A stretch of DNA of 64,000 bases from Phoronis australis (taxonomy: Eukaryota; Phoronida; Phoronidae): positions 383,299-447,298 of the forward strand of contig NMRA01000001.1 of the NCBI GenBank assembly GCA_002633005.1, read 5' to 3'. The notes under the pieces are model-generated. The model was given only the letters and a program-made list of their open reading frames with translations, was not told where the DNA came from and did not search any database. Below, piece by piece: positions 13,601 through 24,658 of the stretch. The first letter of the stretch is position 1, and the number at the start of each line of letters is the position of its first letter. The translations under genes were made by a program, and so were the position numbers.

Positions 13601-16600
13601 CTGCACTTAGTGCTGCAATTTTTTGATATTCAGTAATAAATTACACAAGTCCAATTTATCACTTCTACAATTCAAGTATGCATGGTGTAAAAGTACGGAT
13701 TACACGTACATTCTTTGGTAGCAAAGCATTAATTTTGCTCAGGAGCATATCGGCTAATTGGCCAGCTGCCAACACACTTATTGGACTCCCTAAACCATAT
13801 CATTGGGCGTTTGAACAGGCAGTGTGTGGTGTTCGAGAAATAAATGAAAAAATCAAGCCACAGGTCTCCACTAATGTAGAGCCCTATCGATTTCAGGTGC
13901 AATTGGTCAGCGTCAGGCAAATTGTTGAGAATTCATACGTGTGACGTCAATTTCCACCTCTGTACCTTTGCTCAACTAGTAATTGAAGATGATTGATGAT
14001 TACCATAAATATGGTCTTCAGTTTCTGTGTGGTGTCATGAGTAATAACTTGCAGAAGCTGTGATTGGCCAGTAAAAAGAAATTGAATGAGGTTTCCTGAT
14101 TTTGATTGAATTACATAATGTTGACTTTGTGTCATTAAGTGAGTGTAAATGTTTTATGTTGTGCCTAAATAATGAGATACCACATAATGTTGCTGGATCA
14201 GGGTTGGGCAATTAATACTGCTAACATTTAAATAAAACCAAATTTTTGTGCGTTATGATTTGGAGCAATTCATGGTCCGGCTACGGAAATCCTCTGTCAT
14301 ATGTCCTTGCATTCTCTGACACTAGTTTTGTATGAGAATTTTCCTGCAACACAGATTATTTTTTTTCACCATTATTGATAGACAGTACAAGGACAATTGG
14401 CTTTTGTGACTTTTTATACCTAGTTCAAAAACCATGATTCGTTTCAATGTATAAAATACGAAAAGTTTGGTTGAATTTGATTTTTGTTCTCATTGTAGGA
14501 ACTTTTTTGCGCTCTGAACATTATAGCGCTTAAGGCTAGCAGAACTTGGGGAAATTTTAGTGCCATTCTCTGTTGTTGCAGCCTTGCCCCCACCAGAGGT
14601 CGCCACTGTCCTACCTTCTAGTCAAGCCGTGATGCCAAATATGTCCCAGCCCCCTCCCGGATATTTCACCGTGTCCGCACCAAGCAGTCAGCAATTTATA
14701 CCTGGGTCAGCAGGTAAGTGCATATTGTTGAGTGACAGCATTTGTCTAAATATTCAATTTCAAAGACCGATTTTCTGTCAAAAGTGGAGCCTGGTTTCTG
14801 AATTATGTGTTTGAAGTGTTGTTGAAGGTAAATTAAGACTCAAGTTTCATAAGAGAAACCTGACTTTTGGTTACTACCGGCAACAAAGCCGTCAAATAAT
14901 TACTGGTTGGAATATTTTATTTTGAAATTGACACTTCACAAGATGCTGTCTTGTGTAGGTGTGAAGTAGGCAGCAATTATGGGGGAATCGGTGGAATTGA
15001 TGGAATCTCTAAAATGTAGTTGTTCAGGGTTTTGTTGAATTTGTGAGATTTGATTGAGTCACTCGAGACTGAAATGGTGATTTTAATCATTTCCGTGTTC
15101 TAAAAGTTCCCTAAAACAGATTTCACATTTTAGAATTAAGGTTCAATCCAATGTATGATGTTGAACGACTTACTACAAAATGCTAACGGCCATTTCCCAG
15201 AGGTTTGCCTCGCGACTTTCAAAACTGTCGTTGCTTTGCAGCTGTAACGGGACTGAGTCTGGCCTCTTCTGTCTACACTGCCACATCTCCGGCTCACTTC
15301 AGTCAGACGCCCCTGTCCGTCGCCAGTAGCCTCCACAGTGTGGCGCCACCATCTCTCCCTCCGGGATCGTTAATGGCTCTGCCTGGTGAGTCCATCTTTC
15401 TATTACACACCGCAGTTCAACCCACTGTCAAATACTCCTAACTTAGCAGTGGCTAATTACTTTATTTTTGCTGGTCAGACTGTTGTTGTTTGTTGTTGTT
15501 GTTTTTGTTGTTTTTGTTGTTGTTGGTGATGGTATTGATGATCTTTCTTTTTTCCACAGGTGTCCAACAGATAGGTCAACAGGTACAGCCCGCTCAGTCA
15601 GTTACCCAGATGACTCAAGGGGGACAGCTCCTTGTACACACACAGGTTCCACCAGGTGGTGCCACTGTTGCCTCTCAGCCATTGGCTGGCTTGCAGCAGA
15701 CTGTACCCCCAGCTGGTGCCCTACTGAGGCAACCTGGACAGCTATTGGCTGGTAAGTGTACTTTTTGTTACACAACTTGATTTATACTTATTTGTACTTT
15801 CAATACAGTCTCCTGTCTTCCGACGTGCAACTGTGAAGCAAAATGCCTAAAGAAAAAACAGACAAATGAGTTAAGATACTGAAAATGTAGCTATTCTTCG
15901 AGACCATGTGTTGCATCTTTAGGCAGTAGGGAAAATGAATGTGCTGGAAGCGAAATAATCAGTGACAGAAGTGGAGAGCTTATTAAACACAGGATTCAAT
16001 ACATAGTGTGAATTTAGAAGTGAGGTGTTCACATGTATCAAATAATAGCAACACCCTCTGTTGCAGGTCAGCCAAATCTGGTCATGACTTCACAGCCAAA
16101 CGTCTTCGTACAATCTCTGGCACGGCCACAGCTAGCCCAGCAGCAGCAGCTGGTGCAAACGTCGACCGCTTTACAGCCCCCACAGGTGGAGCCACATGCC
16201 AGACAGAGCCTGGCTAATGGCATCCCGTCCTTGTTGGCGCCTGGTGTTAGTGGCACACCAGGCGGTGTGCCGACGTTCCTGGCGCAGGCGCAGGCGCACG
16301 CGGCATCTGTGTCAATGGCATCGGCGGCAATAAGGCGTGAAAAGGGTCTGACTTCAGCGCCATCTGTGGTTCAATTCCAACAGCAACAACAACAGTTTGT
16401 GTCGCAGGTACCAATGTTTCTGTGAATTCAAATTCCTAAAGTTCTTTTAATTAGTTTGCAGAAGTAAAATGGCTGTCAGACAAACAATTGAACCAGTTTT
16501 GAAAAATGGAAAACTGTTAAGTCATGTCCTGTATTGATCTTGCCAATAAATGTTTTTGTAAGACTTCAAGACTTTTTACGTTGGGCTGACCACCAGGCAT

Positions 16601-19161
16601 AAGTGCTTCACTTGATTGACTTGTGGATGACCTGAACATCGCTAAACGTGGTGTTCACTCATGTTGAAGTATTGAAAATGAAAAGAATGAGGGATCCTCA
16701 TTAGAGCAAGTACAAATCCCTTTAGCTACACTATGGGTCAACCATGCTTGGCAGTAATCATACACAGAATCATTACAACTAGAATAACTCGGCCCTCGAA
16801 AGGAAAGTGACATCCTAGAAAATACACAGAAAATGAAAACCCAATATAACTGGCTTCCATTCATGATACTGGTGAACCTGAGATTTCAAGTGATGCTTTT
16901 TTCTTACAGCCTTCTTCCATGTCCAGCCTGGATGTCCAGTCAAGTGTCCCCTACTCTGTACAGTCTGCGACCGGCAGTAGTCAACCAGCCGTACCATCAA
17001 GTTACGGCCATGCCCATCCACCGTCGTCTGTGGCGATGACCCTGGCCGGAACCTCTTCACGTGAGCCTCAGAAGCGACGGTTCACGGAGGAGAAGGTAGA
17101 AGAGCGTCTACCGGACGGATTACTGGGCTATCAGGTAATATGATGACAGTCATGTATTAGTGCCAAATAGTGTGTGCATAAACCGTGTCAACATGGGACA
17201 GCGTGTGGCATTTTTTGATTCTGTTCTGAAAAGTGTTCAGGATCCAACTTACTGTAAATTGTTCCAACACTTGCCATTAGGAGGCAGTAGCAGTCAGTGA
17301 TCCCATTTGAACATTCCTAATTTGTTCTTCGCGTATTAGCGGAAATTGGCATTTTGAGCCATCACCTTACAGAAACCTGTCGAGGGTTTCCCATAGGCTC
17401 AAATCAGTGTTCAGTTCACTGGGTCCTGGTGTGACGCTTAAATAGACCAGTTGCACCACAAGTTGCGCCACCTGGTGTATCTCTTATCGAGTGTTTTGAC
17501 CGTGAGCTAACGCTCTTGTGCCTCTTGCAGCATGGTCCACCACATATAGCTAACTTAGTGTCTCCTGGCGGCCCGCTTGCTCCACCCTCCTCCCAGCACC
17601 CCCAACAACAGCAGTCCTCTCCAGGGGGCTACAGTAACCGGCCCCCTCCACCTCCACCTGAAGAGAACAGGTAAGATAAGATGATAGTGTACCTGTGAAT
17701 AACACTTGCTGAGTGATGTAATAAAATATCACATTTGCTATGACAAGTGCACATTTTGAAATGAACTGTTGTCAGTGATTAAAAAGGTGTTGATTGCCTC
17801 ACTGTCTACAGTATTAGTAAGCTAGTCAAACTATTGGGCTGGAAAGTACCCTTACCACACATGGCAGAAAACTCTTACCATGCACAAAAACCCTTTCCAT
17901 GCAACATGAACTCCAACCACACCCAGACACCTTACCATGGGCGTCATAGGATAAGTGGCCGTAAAAACAATATACAGAAACTTTTGGATTCTGTGGTAAT
18001 GGTGTTCTGTCTGTGGTAAAGGTTTTTACTGTGGTGAGACTGCACAACCATGGTGGCTGCTGGTTTCTACCCTCTGATCAGGAGAAAGTAAATCTTATTA
18101 TTTGTGTTGAGTTAGCATCATTTAATGCATGGGTTGTTAAAATGTTCTGCCTACGTAATGGAATGCCACCTGAGAAGGGCTGATACCCATTCTTGTTGGA
18201 GTAGATAGTTATGTAATATTATGCAACTACGTTTCATTTTTATTGGGTAATCCCCAATGATGTTTGAGTGACTATTGCGTGTCTTCTCTACTGTGTCATG
18301 CACCCTACAGGACGTCACCTGGCTTTGCCCGAAACGACGCCACGCTCATGCCCCCTCCGCCAGCACCACCTGTGTCTATGGTCGACGATAGTAGGCGACT
18401 AATGCCGCCTCCTGGTGAGCCTGACAGGAAACGCATCAAGCCTAGTCTCCGAGGCATTACAGGTAAACACTGTTAGAAATGATCATGTCTTGTTTAGTTA
18501 AAATGTGCTCGTTTTTGTGTATAGTATTTTTGTAAATAGATAATGGGTTTGAAATTCTGGATATTAGTTATGTTCAGTACGTGATGCACAGCAGAAAGCA
18601 GGTCTTTGACTGATCCCAAGATTTTTCATGTTTAACAGTAAACAGTTGTTCTGTCCTGAGACAATGGAGCAAATTGTAAAGTTTACCTATTGTGAGGTGA
18701 TCGGTCATGTAGCCTCACCTTCAGGTGATCAGTGCAATGGGCCCGGTCGTGTAGCCTCTGCGTGTTTGGTGCACTGTGAATGGCATCAGGCCACATGCCT
18801 ACTTTTTTCATCTGACCTTGTAGCCTACGGCTCAGACGACGAGGAAGATGGCGTCGATGTGGCGTCCAGTGTTAAGCAGCACCAACAGGATGTGGCCAAA
18901 TATTGCTACAACCAATACTCTGGCAAGCCTCAGCTCTATGGCCAATCAGTGTCGCCACCAACGGCTCCATCACCGCAGTTCCCCAATCATCACCAACAGA
19001 GGTCACCGCCAGCTGGCTATGACAACCCTGCTGCTCAAATCCCTGGCCATTACGCTGTGCCGCAGTCAACACCACATGGTCATGAATCGCAATATGGCCG
19101 ACAGAGTCCGCAGTTTCATTCACCACCACCAGGGGCACCATTTTGGATGGCACCTAAATGA
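1536..19161 (+). CDS. KHDC4: KHDC4 (BLOM7) KH-domain RNA-binding protein, 3' fourteen exons
   Basis: Nuclear RNA-binding protein. From family knowledge, human KHDC4/BLOM7 has two KH-type modules, binds the Prp19 complex and promotes pre-mRNA splicing. The fourteen exons in this window join in frame to 2307 nt (768 codons plus stop). Landmarks that match the family are '[14 protein letters not shown]' and the 'GPGGSFLQH' GXXG loop of the second KH module, then a long Q/P/A-rich region, 'QKRRFTEE' with 'LLGYQHGP', 'RLMPPP', 'VAYGSDDEE', and the C-terminal 'PFWMAP'. The first KH module and start codon lie upstream of the window. The region from the second KH to the C-terminus is about twice the length I recall for human KHDC4, through expansion of the low-complexity part. 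The gene converges on the Nav2 channel gene. No promoter is visible because the 5' end is missing. Confidence 0.93.
1623..2506. other. KHDC4 intron
   Basis: Unique AT-rich sequence. The only notable content is the 30-nt candidate microexon at 2345-2374. Confidence 0.5.
2345..2374 (+). other. KHDC4: Candidate KHDC4 cassette microexon, 30 nt
   Basis: A 30-nt block encoding [10 protein letters not shown] is flanked by a good acceptor (gattttgcag) and a good donor (GTATGT). It has phase 0 on both sides, matching the junction between the exons at 1536-1622 and 2507-2631. Inclusion would insert ten residues inside the GXXG loop. I recall no counterpart in human KHDC4, so it may be a chance pair of splice sites. 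Confidence 0.3.
2507..2631 (+). CDS. KHDC4: KHDC4 exon (KH core)
   Basis: Encodes [19 protein letters not shown].. and [13 protein letters not shown], the helix and strand core of the KH fold. The acceptor is ttttaattgtag and the donor GTAAGT. It enters in phase 0 and leaves in phase 2. Human KHDC4 has the closely similar CSYLQHIQIETGAKVFLRG here. Confidence 0.93.
2975..3082 (+). repeat. 18-bp minisatellite, six copies
   Basis: Six head-to-tail units of AAGGTCTCACATAATGAT with a few substitutions, in the intron 2632-3178. Nothing else was seen in that intron. Confidence 0.9.
3179..3239 (+). CDS. KHDC4: KHDC4 exon
   Basis: Encodes (T)[20 protein letters not shown], the C-terminal KH helix, which parallels the human HPKPEGLAAAKKLCENLL. 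The acceptor is tttatttccag and the donor GTAAGC; it leaves in phase 0. Confidence 0.92.
4411..4632 (+). repeat. 74-bp tandem repeat, three copies
   Basis: Three adjacent units starting AAGTCATTAAGTTAAGCAAG at 4411, 4485 and 4559. The first two are nearly identical; the third is slightly diverged at its end. Confidence 0.95.
6719..6871 (+). repeat. Tandem repeat ending in the KHDC4 3' splice site
   Basis: Three units of about 43-48 bp with GTTGTTAGGCTGTAGGTTGT and GTCTGTTT, with TTAGG at 6731, 6779 and 6825. A fourth, truncated one forms the genuine acceptor (TTTTAGG at 6866-6872). Each copy looks like an acceptor. Confidence 0.85.
6872..6971 (+). CDS. KHDC4: KHDC4 exon
   Basis: Encodes [17 protein letters not shown] and LLAGLQQH, in the place of human TVHAEYSRFVNQI. 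The acceptor (gtctgttttag) is the last member of a tandem repeat that copies the same pyrimidine tract several times upstream (6719-6871). The donor is GTAAGT; it leaves in phase 1. Confidence 0.9.
6972..8344. other. KHDC4 intron
   Basis: No exon or repeat recognised. A short CpG-richer stretch (about 6980-7030) follows the donor. Confidence 0.4.
8345..8410 (+). CDS. KHDC4: KHDC4 exon
   Basis: Encodes [21 protein letters not shown]. The acceptor is cacattttacag and the donor GTGAGT; phase 1 at both junctions. The following 4.4-kb intron carries the 42-bp satellite. Read-through into that intron meets a stop codon after about 17 codons. Confidence 0.85.
8541..8665 (+). repeat. Diverged left-flank units of the 42-bp satellite
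   Basis: Three 42-bp units of an older subfamily (AAACACAGCTCTCTGGTCG.., ..GGTGCCCAGATTCAC). They share the GTGCCCAGA core with the main array but differ at many positions. Confidence 0.88.
8666..8666. other. Single unresolved base at satellite border
   Basis: One N marks the change from diverged units to the homogeneous array. Probably an ambiguous consensus or join, so the copy number should be treated as approximate. Confidence 0.9.
8667..11769 (+). repeat. 42-bp satellite array, about 74 near-perfect copies
   Basis: Unit begins CTCTTTGTTCAGTCAACACG and continues GTGCCCAGACTCACAAATGTTG. Lines 420 bp apart are identical across the block, so copies show no visible divergence. Since 42 is a multiple of three and the unit lacks stops in three plus frames and one minus frame, it gives spurious ORFs over 1000 codons. 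It lies in the KHDC4 intron 8411-12840 and starts right after a single N at 8666. Confidence 0.97.
11770..11850 (+). repeat. Diverged right-flank units of the 42-bp satellite
   Basis: Two 42-bp units of the older type (ACAGCTCTCTGGTCGGCCAA) close the array, mirroring the left flank. Confidence 0.85.
12188..12473 (+). repeat. 26-bp minisatellite, eleven copies
   Basis: Eleven exact-period units of TAGTGGACACTGCTAACAGT plus GACTCC, with scattered substitutions. In the KHDC4 intron 8411-12840. Confidence 0.95.
12498..12690 (+). mobile_element. Possible tRNA-derived SINE
   Basis: TGGGTCAGTGG at 12509-12519 resembles an RNA polymerase III A box, and GGCTTCAAATCC at 12545-12556 resembles a B box, at tRNA-like spacing. 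Target-site duplications and a tail are not clear, so the borders are estimates. Confidence 0.4.
12841..13044 (+). CDS. KHDC4: KHDC4 exon, low-complexity region
   Basis: Encodes [20 protein letters not shown].. and [10 protein letters not shown]. The acceptor is cttgtgctacag and the donor GTGAGT; phase 1 at both ends. Rich in P, A, S and L with no recognisable domain. The frame is fixed by its neighbours. Confidence 0.82.
13045..14581. other. KHDC4 intron
   Basis: No exon, repeat or RNA gene recognised with confidence. AT-rich unique sequence. Confidence 0.4.
14582..14713 (+). CDS. KHDC4: KHDC4 exon, low-complexity region
   Basis: Encodes [20 protein letters not shown].. and [10 protein letters not shown]. 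The acceptor is ctctgttgttgcag and the donor GTAAGT; phase 1 at both ends, so it could be skipped without loss of frame. Confidence 0.83.
15242..15385 (+). CDS. KHDC4: KHDC4 exon, low-complexity region
   Basis: Encodes [20 protein letters not shown].. and [11 protein letters not shown]. The acceptor is cgttgctttgcag and the donor GTGAGT; phase 1 at both ends. The intron after it contains a GTT-rich microsatellite stretch (about 15481-15531) just before the next acceptor. Confidence 0.83.
15560..15751 (+). CDS. KHDC4: KHDC4 exon, Q-rich region
   Basis: Encodes [20 protein letters not shown].. and [10 protein letters not shown]. The acceptor is ctttttttccacag and the donor GTAAGT; phase 1 at both ends. 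Confidence 0.85.
16067..16407 (+). CDS. KHDC4: KHDC4 exon, Q/A-rich region
   Basis: Encodes [20 protein letters not shown].., a run of glutamines ([10 protein letters not shown]), and [11 protein letters not shown] at the end. The acceptor is ctctgttgcag. The donor GTACCA is weak, but the frame into the next exon (QPSSM) is correct. Enters in phase 1, leaves in phase 0. Confidence 0.85.
16910..17134 (+). CDS. KHDC4: KHDC4 exon with conserved QKRRFTEE motif
   Basis: Encodes [12 protein letters not shown].. to [20 protein letters not shown] and LLGYQ. The QKRRFTEE and GLLGYQ blocks match human KHDC4 nearly residue for residue. The acceptor is ttttttcttacag and the donor GTAATA; phase 0 at both ends. 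Confidence 0.93.
17531..17670 (+). CDS. KHDC4: KHDC4 exon
   Basis: Encodes [12 protein letters not shown].. and [11 protein letters not shown]. It continues LLGYQ with HGP as in the human protein. The acceptor is gtgcctcttgcag and the donor GTAAGA; enters in phase 0, leaves in phase 2. Confidence 0.91.
18311..18462 (+). CDS. KHDC4: KHDC4 exon
   Basis: Encodes [20 protein letters not shown].. and [18 protein letters not shown], like human RQLMPPPAFP and the KKMKTTEKGF segment. The acceptor is gcaccctacag and the donor GTAAAC; enters in phase 2, leaves in phase 1. Confidence 0.91.
18824..19161 (+). CDS. KHDC4: KHDC4 terminal coding exon
   Basis: Encodes [19 protein letters not shown].. and ends GAPFWMAPK then TGA. 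It matches the human VAYAADSSDEEEE and PFWMAP ends. The acceptor is atctgaccttgtag. The open frame extends upstream to 18628, but that part is intron. Confidence 0.93.
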
Positions 19162-21085
19162 GGTGTCGATGTGGTCTAGGAGTTTATTGTACCTTGCAGG
19201 GCAGAAGGTTTATTGGATGTTTTTCAAAGAAAATATGAAAAAGTGTTGGAGTTATAGCAGTGATGAAGTGAGTGACTTTTCTGGGAGCCCTATGAGGGTG
19301 TAAGACTATTGTTTGAACTCTTGAAAATGACGATTGAAGGAATCTGAAGACAACGGACTTAAAATCAGAAAGTAATCTTTCATCATGGAGTTCTCACCAT
19401 GTCATGATGGCGAACTTAAAAGACTCAATGATGCCTAATTTCCTTATCATGATGTGTTTAGAAATGTAATATATTATCCTTGGCTGAAATGACAGAAATT
19501 TACAAGAGCCTCAACAAGATGAAAACATTCTCTTATTGGGGTTTATATTAGGGTTTAGCCGGGTATTTTCCAGTAATTTCTGTTTCTTAGTGGAATTAGA
19601 CACAATGATGGGGAAAACAAGTATGTTTTCTACCTTGTGGAGCTTGGGTGGATTGAGGCCTTGTCAATGTAGTGAGGCATATTGCTGAAAACAGCTTTGG
19701 AGCCAGGACATGAAATGCCTGCTGTTGATAGCTAGCCCTTTGTTGTTTCTGCGGACTAGCCCTTTGTTATCGAAGTCAGTTCTGTAGACTCTGTTACTTT
19801 TCTATTCCAAGAACAAAACTGGGGAGATCTCATAGAGCAACATCAAACGTTTACGGACCACACAATGCAGTTCCTGCATTCAACAGGATGTCTTTGTGAA
19901 GCTTTGTGGTTTAAGTTTGAAACAAATCTTGTCTTTGATCTTGCAGATCTGAAACTTGTTCGGCTTTAAGCTGGACTTAAGCTCCAACTTGCAAAAATGT
20001 TCCTCAGAGGCAGAGCCTGCCTTTTGACTGTGCCCCTGAGGCTTTTTTGCTTCTGTTAGTTTGTGTAACTAATTAAGATCACCTGTTTCTGAGTTTAGCT
20101 TTTGTGGAAAAGTTACTTCTACATGGAATGAAATGAAGACTTTTTAAACAGTTTCTGTGCTGTCATGTTAATCCTGAATATTTCAAGTTACTGTGATAGT
20201 CAGATTCTGTTCAACATAACTACTGTTACTAAGTGAAGACCTGAAGAAGTTTTCCTGCAGGCTTTTATATGTGTCTGTTGCTGTGCAGGTCTATTTTTAG
20301 TCATTTGTTATTTATTTTTGTTATGTTTATGTACAGAGTACCTCTGTTTTGGTTGACAGGTCTTCTCGTGAAAAATGTTTCTATACAGTAAGGTTGATCC
20401 CTCTGACCTGGTAGGCAGAAATAGCTTTGTTTCCAAGAAATGAACATTTTTATAGGAATCAGATAACAGTACAAATTATGTACGCTTATATCAGACCCCA
20501 AGCACACATGCGTGATCTGGTCACATTATTCTGATGCTTTGTGGGAAAACTTGGCCTCGTACAAAATGGCATGTTGGTTGGAGTCCAAGTGATCCGTCCG
20601 TCTCCTGTTGACTTTTAGGCTGGTCAGTCACTTGCTTCTTACTAAAGGAGTTCGCTGAGAACAAACTTATCAGTCTCTATGTCTGTATGTGTGACTGGGC
20701 CTTGCACGTAAACATCTTAGTAGTACTGTGTTTACATGTTAAAAAGATATATAATTCACAGCTGTGTGAAAACTGTGCAGGTGTGAACACAGTATAGTGG
20801 GACTTGTAGATAATGGTTTTTGAATACCAGTGGCAGGTGTTTGTACCTACATCAGTCAAATTTTGGTATTTCAACTATCTGCTGTTTATGTATGTTTGAA
20901 CTGTTAGTTCTTGGGGAAAGTGAAGTTGATTGCTAATCACAAATAAGAACTTTTTTCACATACTGTGTATGATATTGAAGTTCCATGTATTCTGGAAAGA
21001 GGCTGTGAAATTAAGGTTTCCATGGTGACACTGCAATTTTTGTCAGCCGGAAATAAATAATTGTTTAATACATTAGTTTTCATTC
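19162..21085 (+). other. KHDC4: KHDC4 3' UTR (probable extent)
   Basis: Non-coding sequence after the TGA at 19159-19161. It reaches a canonical AATAAA at 21052-21057 followed by T/G-rich sequence suited to cleavage. No splice structure or ORF was recognised. The extent is an inference. Confidence 0.6.
21052..21057 (+). promoter_or_regulatory. KHDC4: AATAAA polyadenylation signal of KHDC4
   Basis: AATAAA, followed 20-40 nt later by T- and GT-rich sequence, 1.9 kb past the stop codon. It is the best candidate before the convergent gene. Confidence 0.6.
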
Positions 21086-24000
21086 TTCAAGTTGTGCCAC
21101 AGTACAAACAAAAGGAATTAGAATTTTTGTTATGACAGCTCATCCACCTAAATTCCGCAAACCCTAAACGTTGCTGTGAGGAATCTTTGCTTATGGGAGG
21201 GAAACGATGAATCCTTTCTCATAATTCAATATGCCAATCTCACTGACCACTGACAGCAGCAGGGTGTGTTAGTTCGTTCCGTAGCATACTCGGGGAGGGA
21301 ATGCTCGTGAATCTTGGCTTTTTCGTTAGGTTGTTGCGTCAGTGGAACACAGCCCAGAATTAAGTGCCATAGTACATGTAGCCATGAGTAAAGCAAAGGA
21401 ATGTGACGGGAATGTAACTTTGTGGAAATCGCCGCTTAGAATAACCAGACAAAAAAGGAAAATTTTCCAGATGATGTATCATTCCGCAAATAAATGAGAT
21501 CGTGTATTGTGTAAAATTTAACTGATAGAAATGAACATTTTTCACAAAAGTCAAAAAATGATATCAAAGAAGGAAACACCGAAACCAAAAAGGACAAAAA
21601 CCTTTTAAAAGAGGAAAATTCCAACCCGTGGGAAGGACTCTAGTTGATACTACACTACGTGCGTGGAAACCTGAACCATCCAGACTTGGAAACACCGTTG
21701 TGTCCTGTTTTTGTGCAATGTAAAATGCAAGTCGGTGCACATTAAAACAAAAGCTGGATTCGTTAAAAACTCTGTATGACATTTTATTTACAAATCTGCT
21801 AGTCAAACAAGTGATTATTAGATCAATACCACGGTGCATAGTAATAGTAATAATAACTATCCAAGTAGCAAACAATGAATATCCTTTCAAACATAACAGA
21901 TGGCATCCATAATTGTAATTAAAGTTTGCTAATGGTGCTGCTTAGGTTACACAAAAACACAGTCTCTTCAGAGTCCTTACAACAAGCTTGGGTTGGTCTT
22001 CGTTGCAAGGAGTGTTTAAAAATGATTTATTTTAGTAACTCTTAAAGTTATATTGAGCGCAGCTATGGTGAGTCAAAAACGGCAAATTTTAAAGCCAGTT
22101 AAACTAAGAATGATTAGCAATTAATTCGGATGAAACTAATCTCCATTTCTGCACTAAAACCACAAAAAGAAGTCCCAACAGGCCTTATTTCTGTTTTCAC
22201 TGCAATCACACTAGTCATAGATTCATGCAGGATGTCCCAAGGTAATAAACATGTTACTTAAACAACGCTCAATATAACTTTAATACTTGGTGGCAGAAAT
22301 ATTACACTCACTTAACTTTACTCCAGGATATGTACACTGATTGTAACATTTGTTTGTTTAAACCTATATAGCCCTTAACATAATGAGCTTTTTAGCTAAG
22401 AGTGGACATTTTTACATTCACTGCTGTTAGCAAAATGACCTGTACGCATAAGAAGGGAAATCTTTGTTGCAAAGTAAGTCGTCAAAAGGTGATATTGTAA
22501 GAATAACTCAAAAGCACAGTAATTATTTGCAGCGTTCTCCAAAGTGCTACCATTATATCTTTACAAGTACTCCTCCATTATACACGTACACGCCAATTTT
22601 GCTAAAATTGCCAACTCGTACTCAAATCAAAAGTTTTGACTTCAAAGACAGCGTTGTCGGTTAAATGCGCCACGTTGTGCACTTACTATATCATTATGGG
22701 GTTCAGCAGATAGTGTTTAGATACAGGCTGAACGGCTCAAAGCTCAAAACGCTGAGAAACGTGTTTCAAAGCTTAAACACACCCTGTGAACTTTTCAATA
22801 CTGGTTGTTTCAGAAATGAAACAAAGATAATCACAAACAGGGAACTACAAAAAGAATACAATACTGAGCCTTTTTTGAAAAGGCGTTAACATTTTGGCCG
22901 ATTCCATTACAACTCGGTCCAATGCCGCACATACAAGTCTATAATTTTTGTCAAATACGGACAACAATTATATCGATATTTTACATGATCTGTTTCGCAT
23001 GCAACGGCTAGAGTGGTCAACCCTAATGTATAAAGATAGTATAGTGTTACTAAGTGTAAACATATCAACTTATAAATAAAGGACAACAATGGGAAATAAA
23101 AACTTAATTGGAGCATGCTTTAAATACATTATAAAAATATCACAGACTCACTGGTGTCATTTAACTCTTACACAAGAGAAATCTTTGGCTTATCATTTAA
23201 ATAGTTAATGTTAATATGTTGCAATCTGACATGGATTACTATCTTCAAGTACACAGGTAAGAAAATCAGATTATGCAATACAGCGTATACCTGTAGTGGA
23301 GCTGTGTATACCTGTAGTGGACTGAGCTTCATAAGTTTTAAAATTTTTAAATCACCAGAGTTTCCAAAACTGAAACACCTTGAATTTGTAAACAATGTTA
23401 TCACTACAACAGGCAAGCAGACAAGTAAGAATATCTTTCGGTAAAACAGAAAATAATTTAAAAGCAATCAATAATTTACCGCTTAAAATCAGCACGAAAC
23501 AACAATTTCCAGGAAACTCCCACCGTAGAAAAGAATTTATTCAAATTTACGCAAATACACATTCCGTCACACCACTAACGCTGATTGCCATGGTGACTAA
23601 AAGGTGATTGAAACCTTATAAACAATTTAGAGACAATAATAACAAAAAGTGTGCAAATCCAGACTCGGGTTCTCCCCAGCTGGACACTGGATAAACACAG
23701 GATAGCTTTTGATTCTGTCACCATGGCAGAATGCAAATGAGTCGGAGGTCTGTAACTATTGGAAACTGATCTGTATGATTGTGCGTAAGATAATGAAATG
23801 ACTTTGGATTGTTTGGTCAGTGTCGTCTGGTGCACATACAGATAGAGAGGAGTGAGCTAGCACACTTGACATATAACTCAGTAATGTGTGTAAACAGGAG
23901 TCACTCACTGAAATATTGACGTACAATAATCTGCGTATAACATGCTACAGTAAATAATTGGGGATACAGCCATTTATTTGGCTGCATTCGAATTTGTGCT

Positions 24001-24658
24001 GTCAAGTCAAAGTGTTGCCATTATTACTTCAAACACAGTTTGTGTTTATTGACACATTACGGGCAAATTAGGAGAAAGTGGGGATAGAGAGACACTATTC
24101 TCACGTCACGCCCCATCATTCCCCACTTTCCCCTAAACTAAATGCATTCCTCAAACATCTAGTACTATTCACCCAATGAGATTCTACACAAAATCCAGCA
24201 AGACAGTGGTGATCGTCTTTGGGATGTACATAATTAATACAGCTCTGCTGGTATTGTCACATATGCAAGTGTCTTTTGACGTTGTCCCATCGCAGATATA
24301 TCCTTGGCGCTGTCTCATTCAAGTTCTCACGTTTTCTACAGTTTCCAGCCATGCACAGCCACAGTGAACAAGGAAGTCCATCTTCAGATGCATTGTGGGT
24401 TGTACCGCTGACACATTTGGCATCTGAATGGCAATTGGCACAACTTAACTTGTACCATTTTTTTCCATTTTGAGTCACGTACATTTGATAGATGACTTAT
24501 TGTACCCTATCTACGCAAAACCACAATGCCTCAAATTTCCCTTGAAACACATAAAGGGATGATGTTACTCCACACACAAACAACCTTGAAGATTCCATCA
24601 CTTTAGGTCAATCAAGGTTAATCAAGGTCACAGGTGTTAACCACCACACTTCTCCCCT
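21086..24658. other. Convergent 3' region between KHDC4 and Nav2
   Basis: No coding exon was recognised. Several minus-strand AATAAA copies (plus-strand tttatt at about 21783, 22026, 23535, 23973 and 24045) could end the Nav2 transcript, so part of this stretch is probably Nav2 3' UTR. I cannot choose between them. Confidence 0.5.

Larger units (their letters stand above)
14714..18823. other. Short KHDC4 introns between the exons listed
   Basis: Introns 14714-15241, 15752-16066, 16408-16909, 17135-17530, 17671-18310 and 18463-18823. I see no further exons in them. One CTCF-like core (GCGCCACCTGGTG) lies at 17465-17477. Confidence 0.45.

Noticed and set aside
13985-14105. C/D-box snoRNA candidate (TGATGA ... 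CTGA) in a KHDC4 intron
   Set aside because: Boxes are over 100 nt apart and the potential terminal stem is too far from them; no convincing guide structure.
18628-18823. Upstream extension of the last KHDC4 exon's open frame
   Set aside because: The splice acceptor at 18823 and protein similarity (AYGSDDEE) start the exon at 18824; the extension has no similarity.
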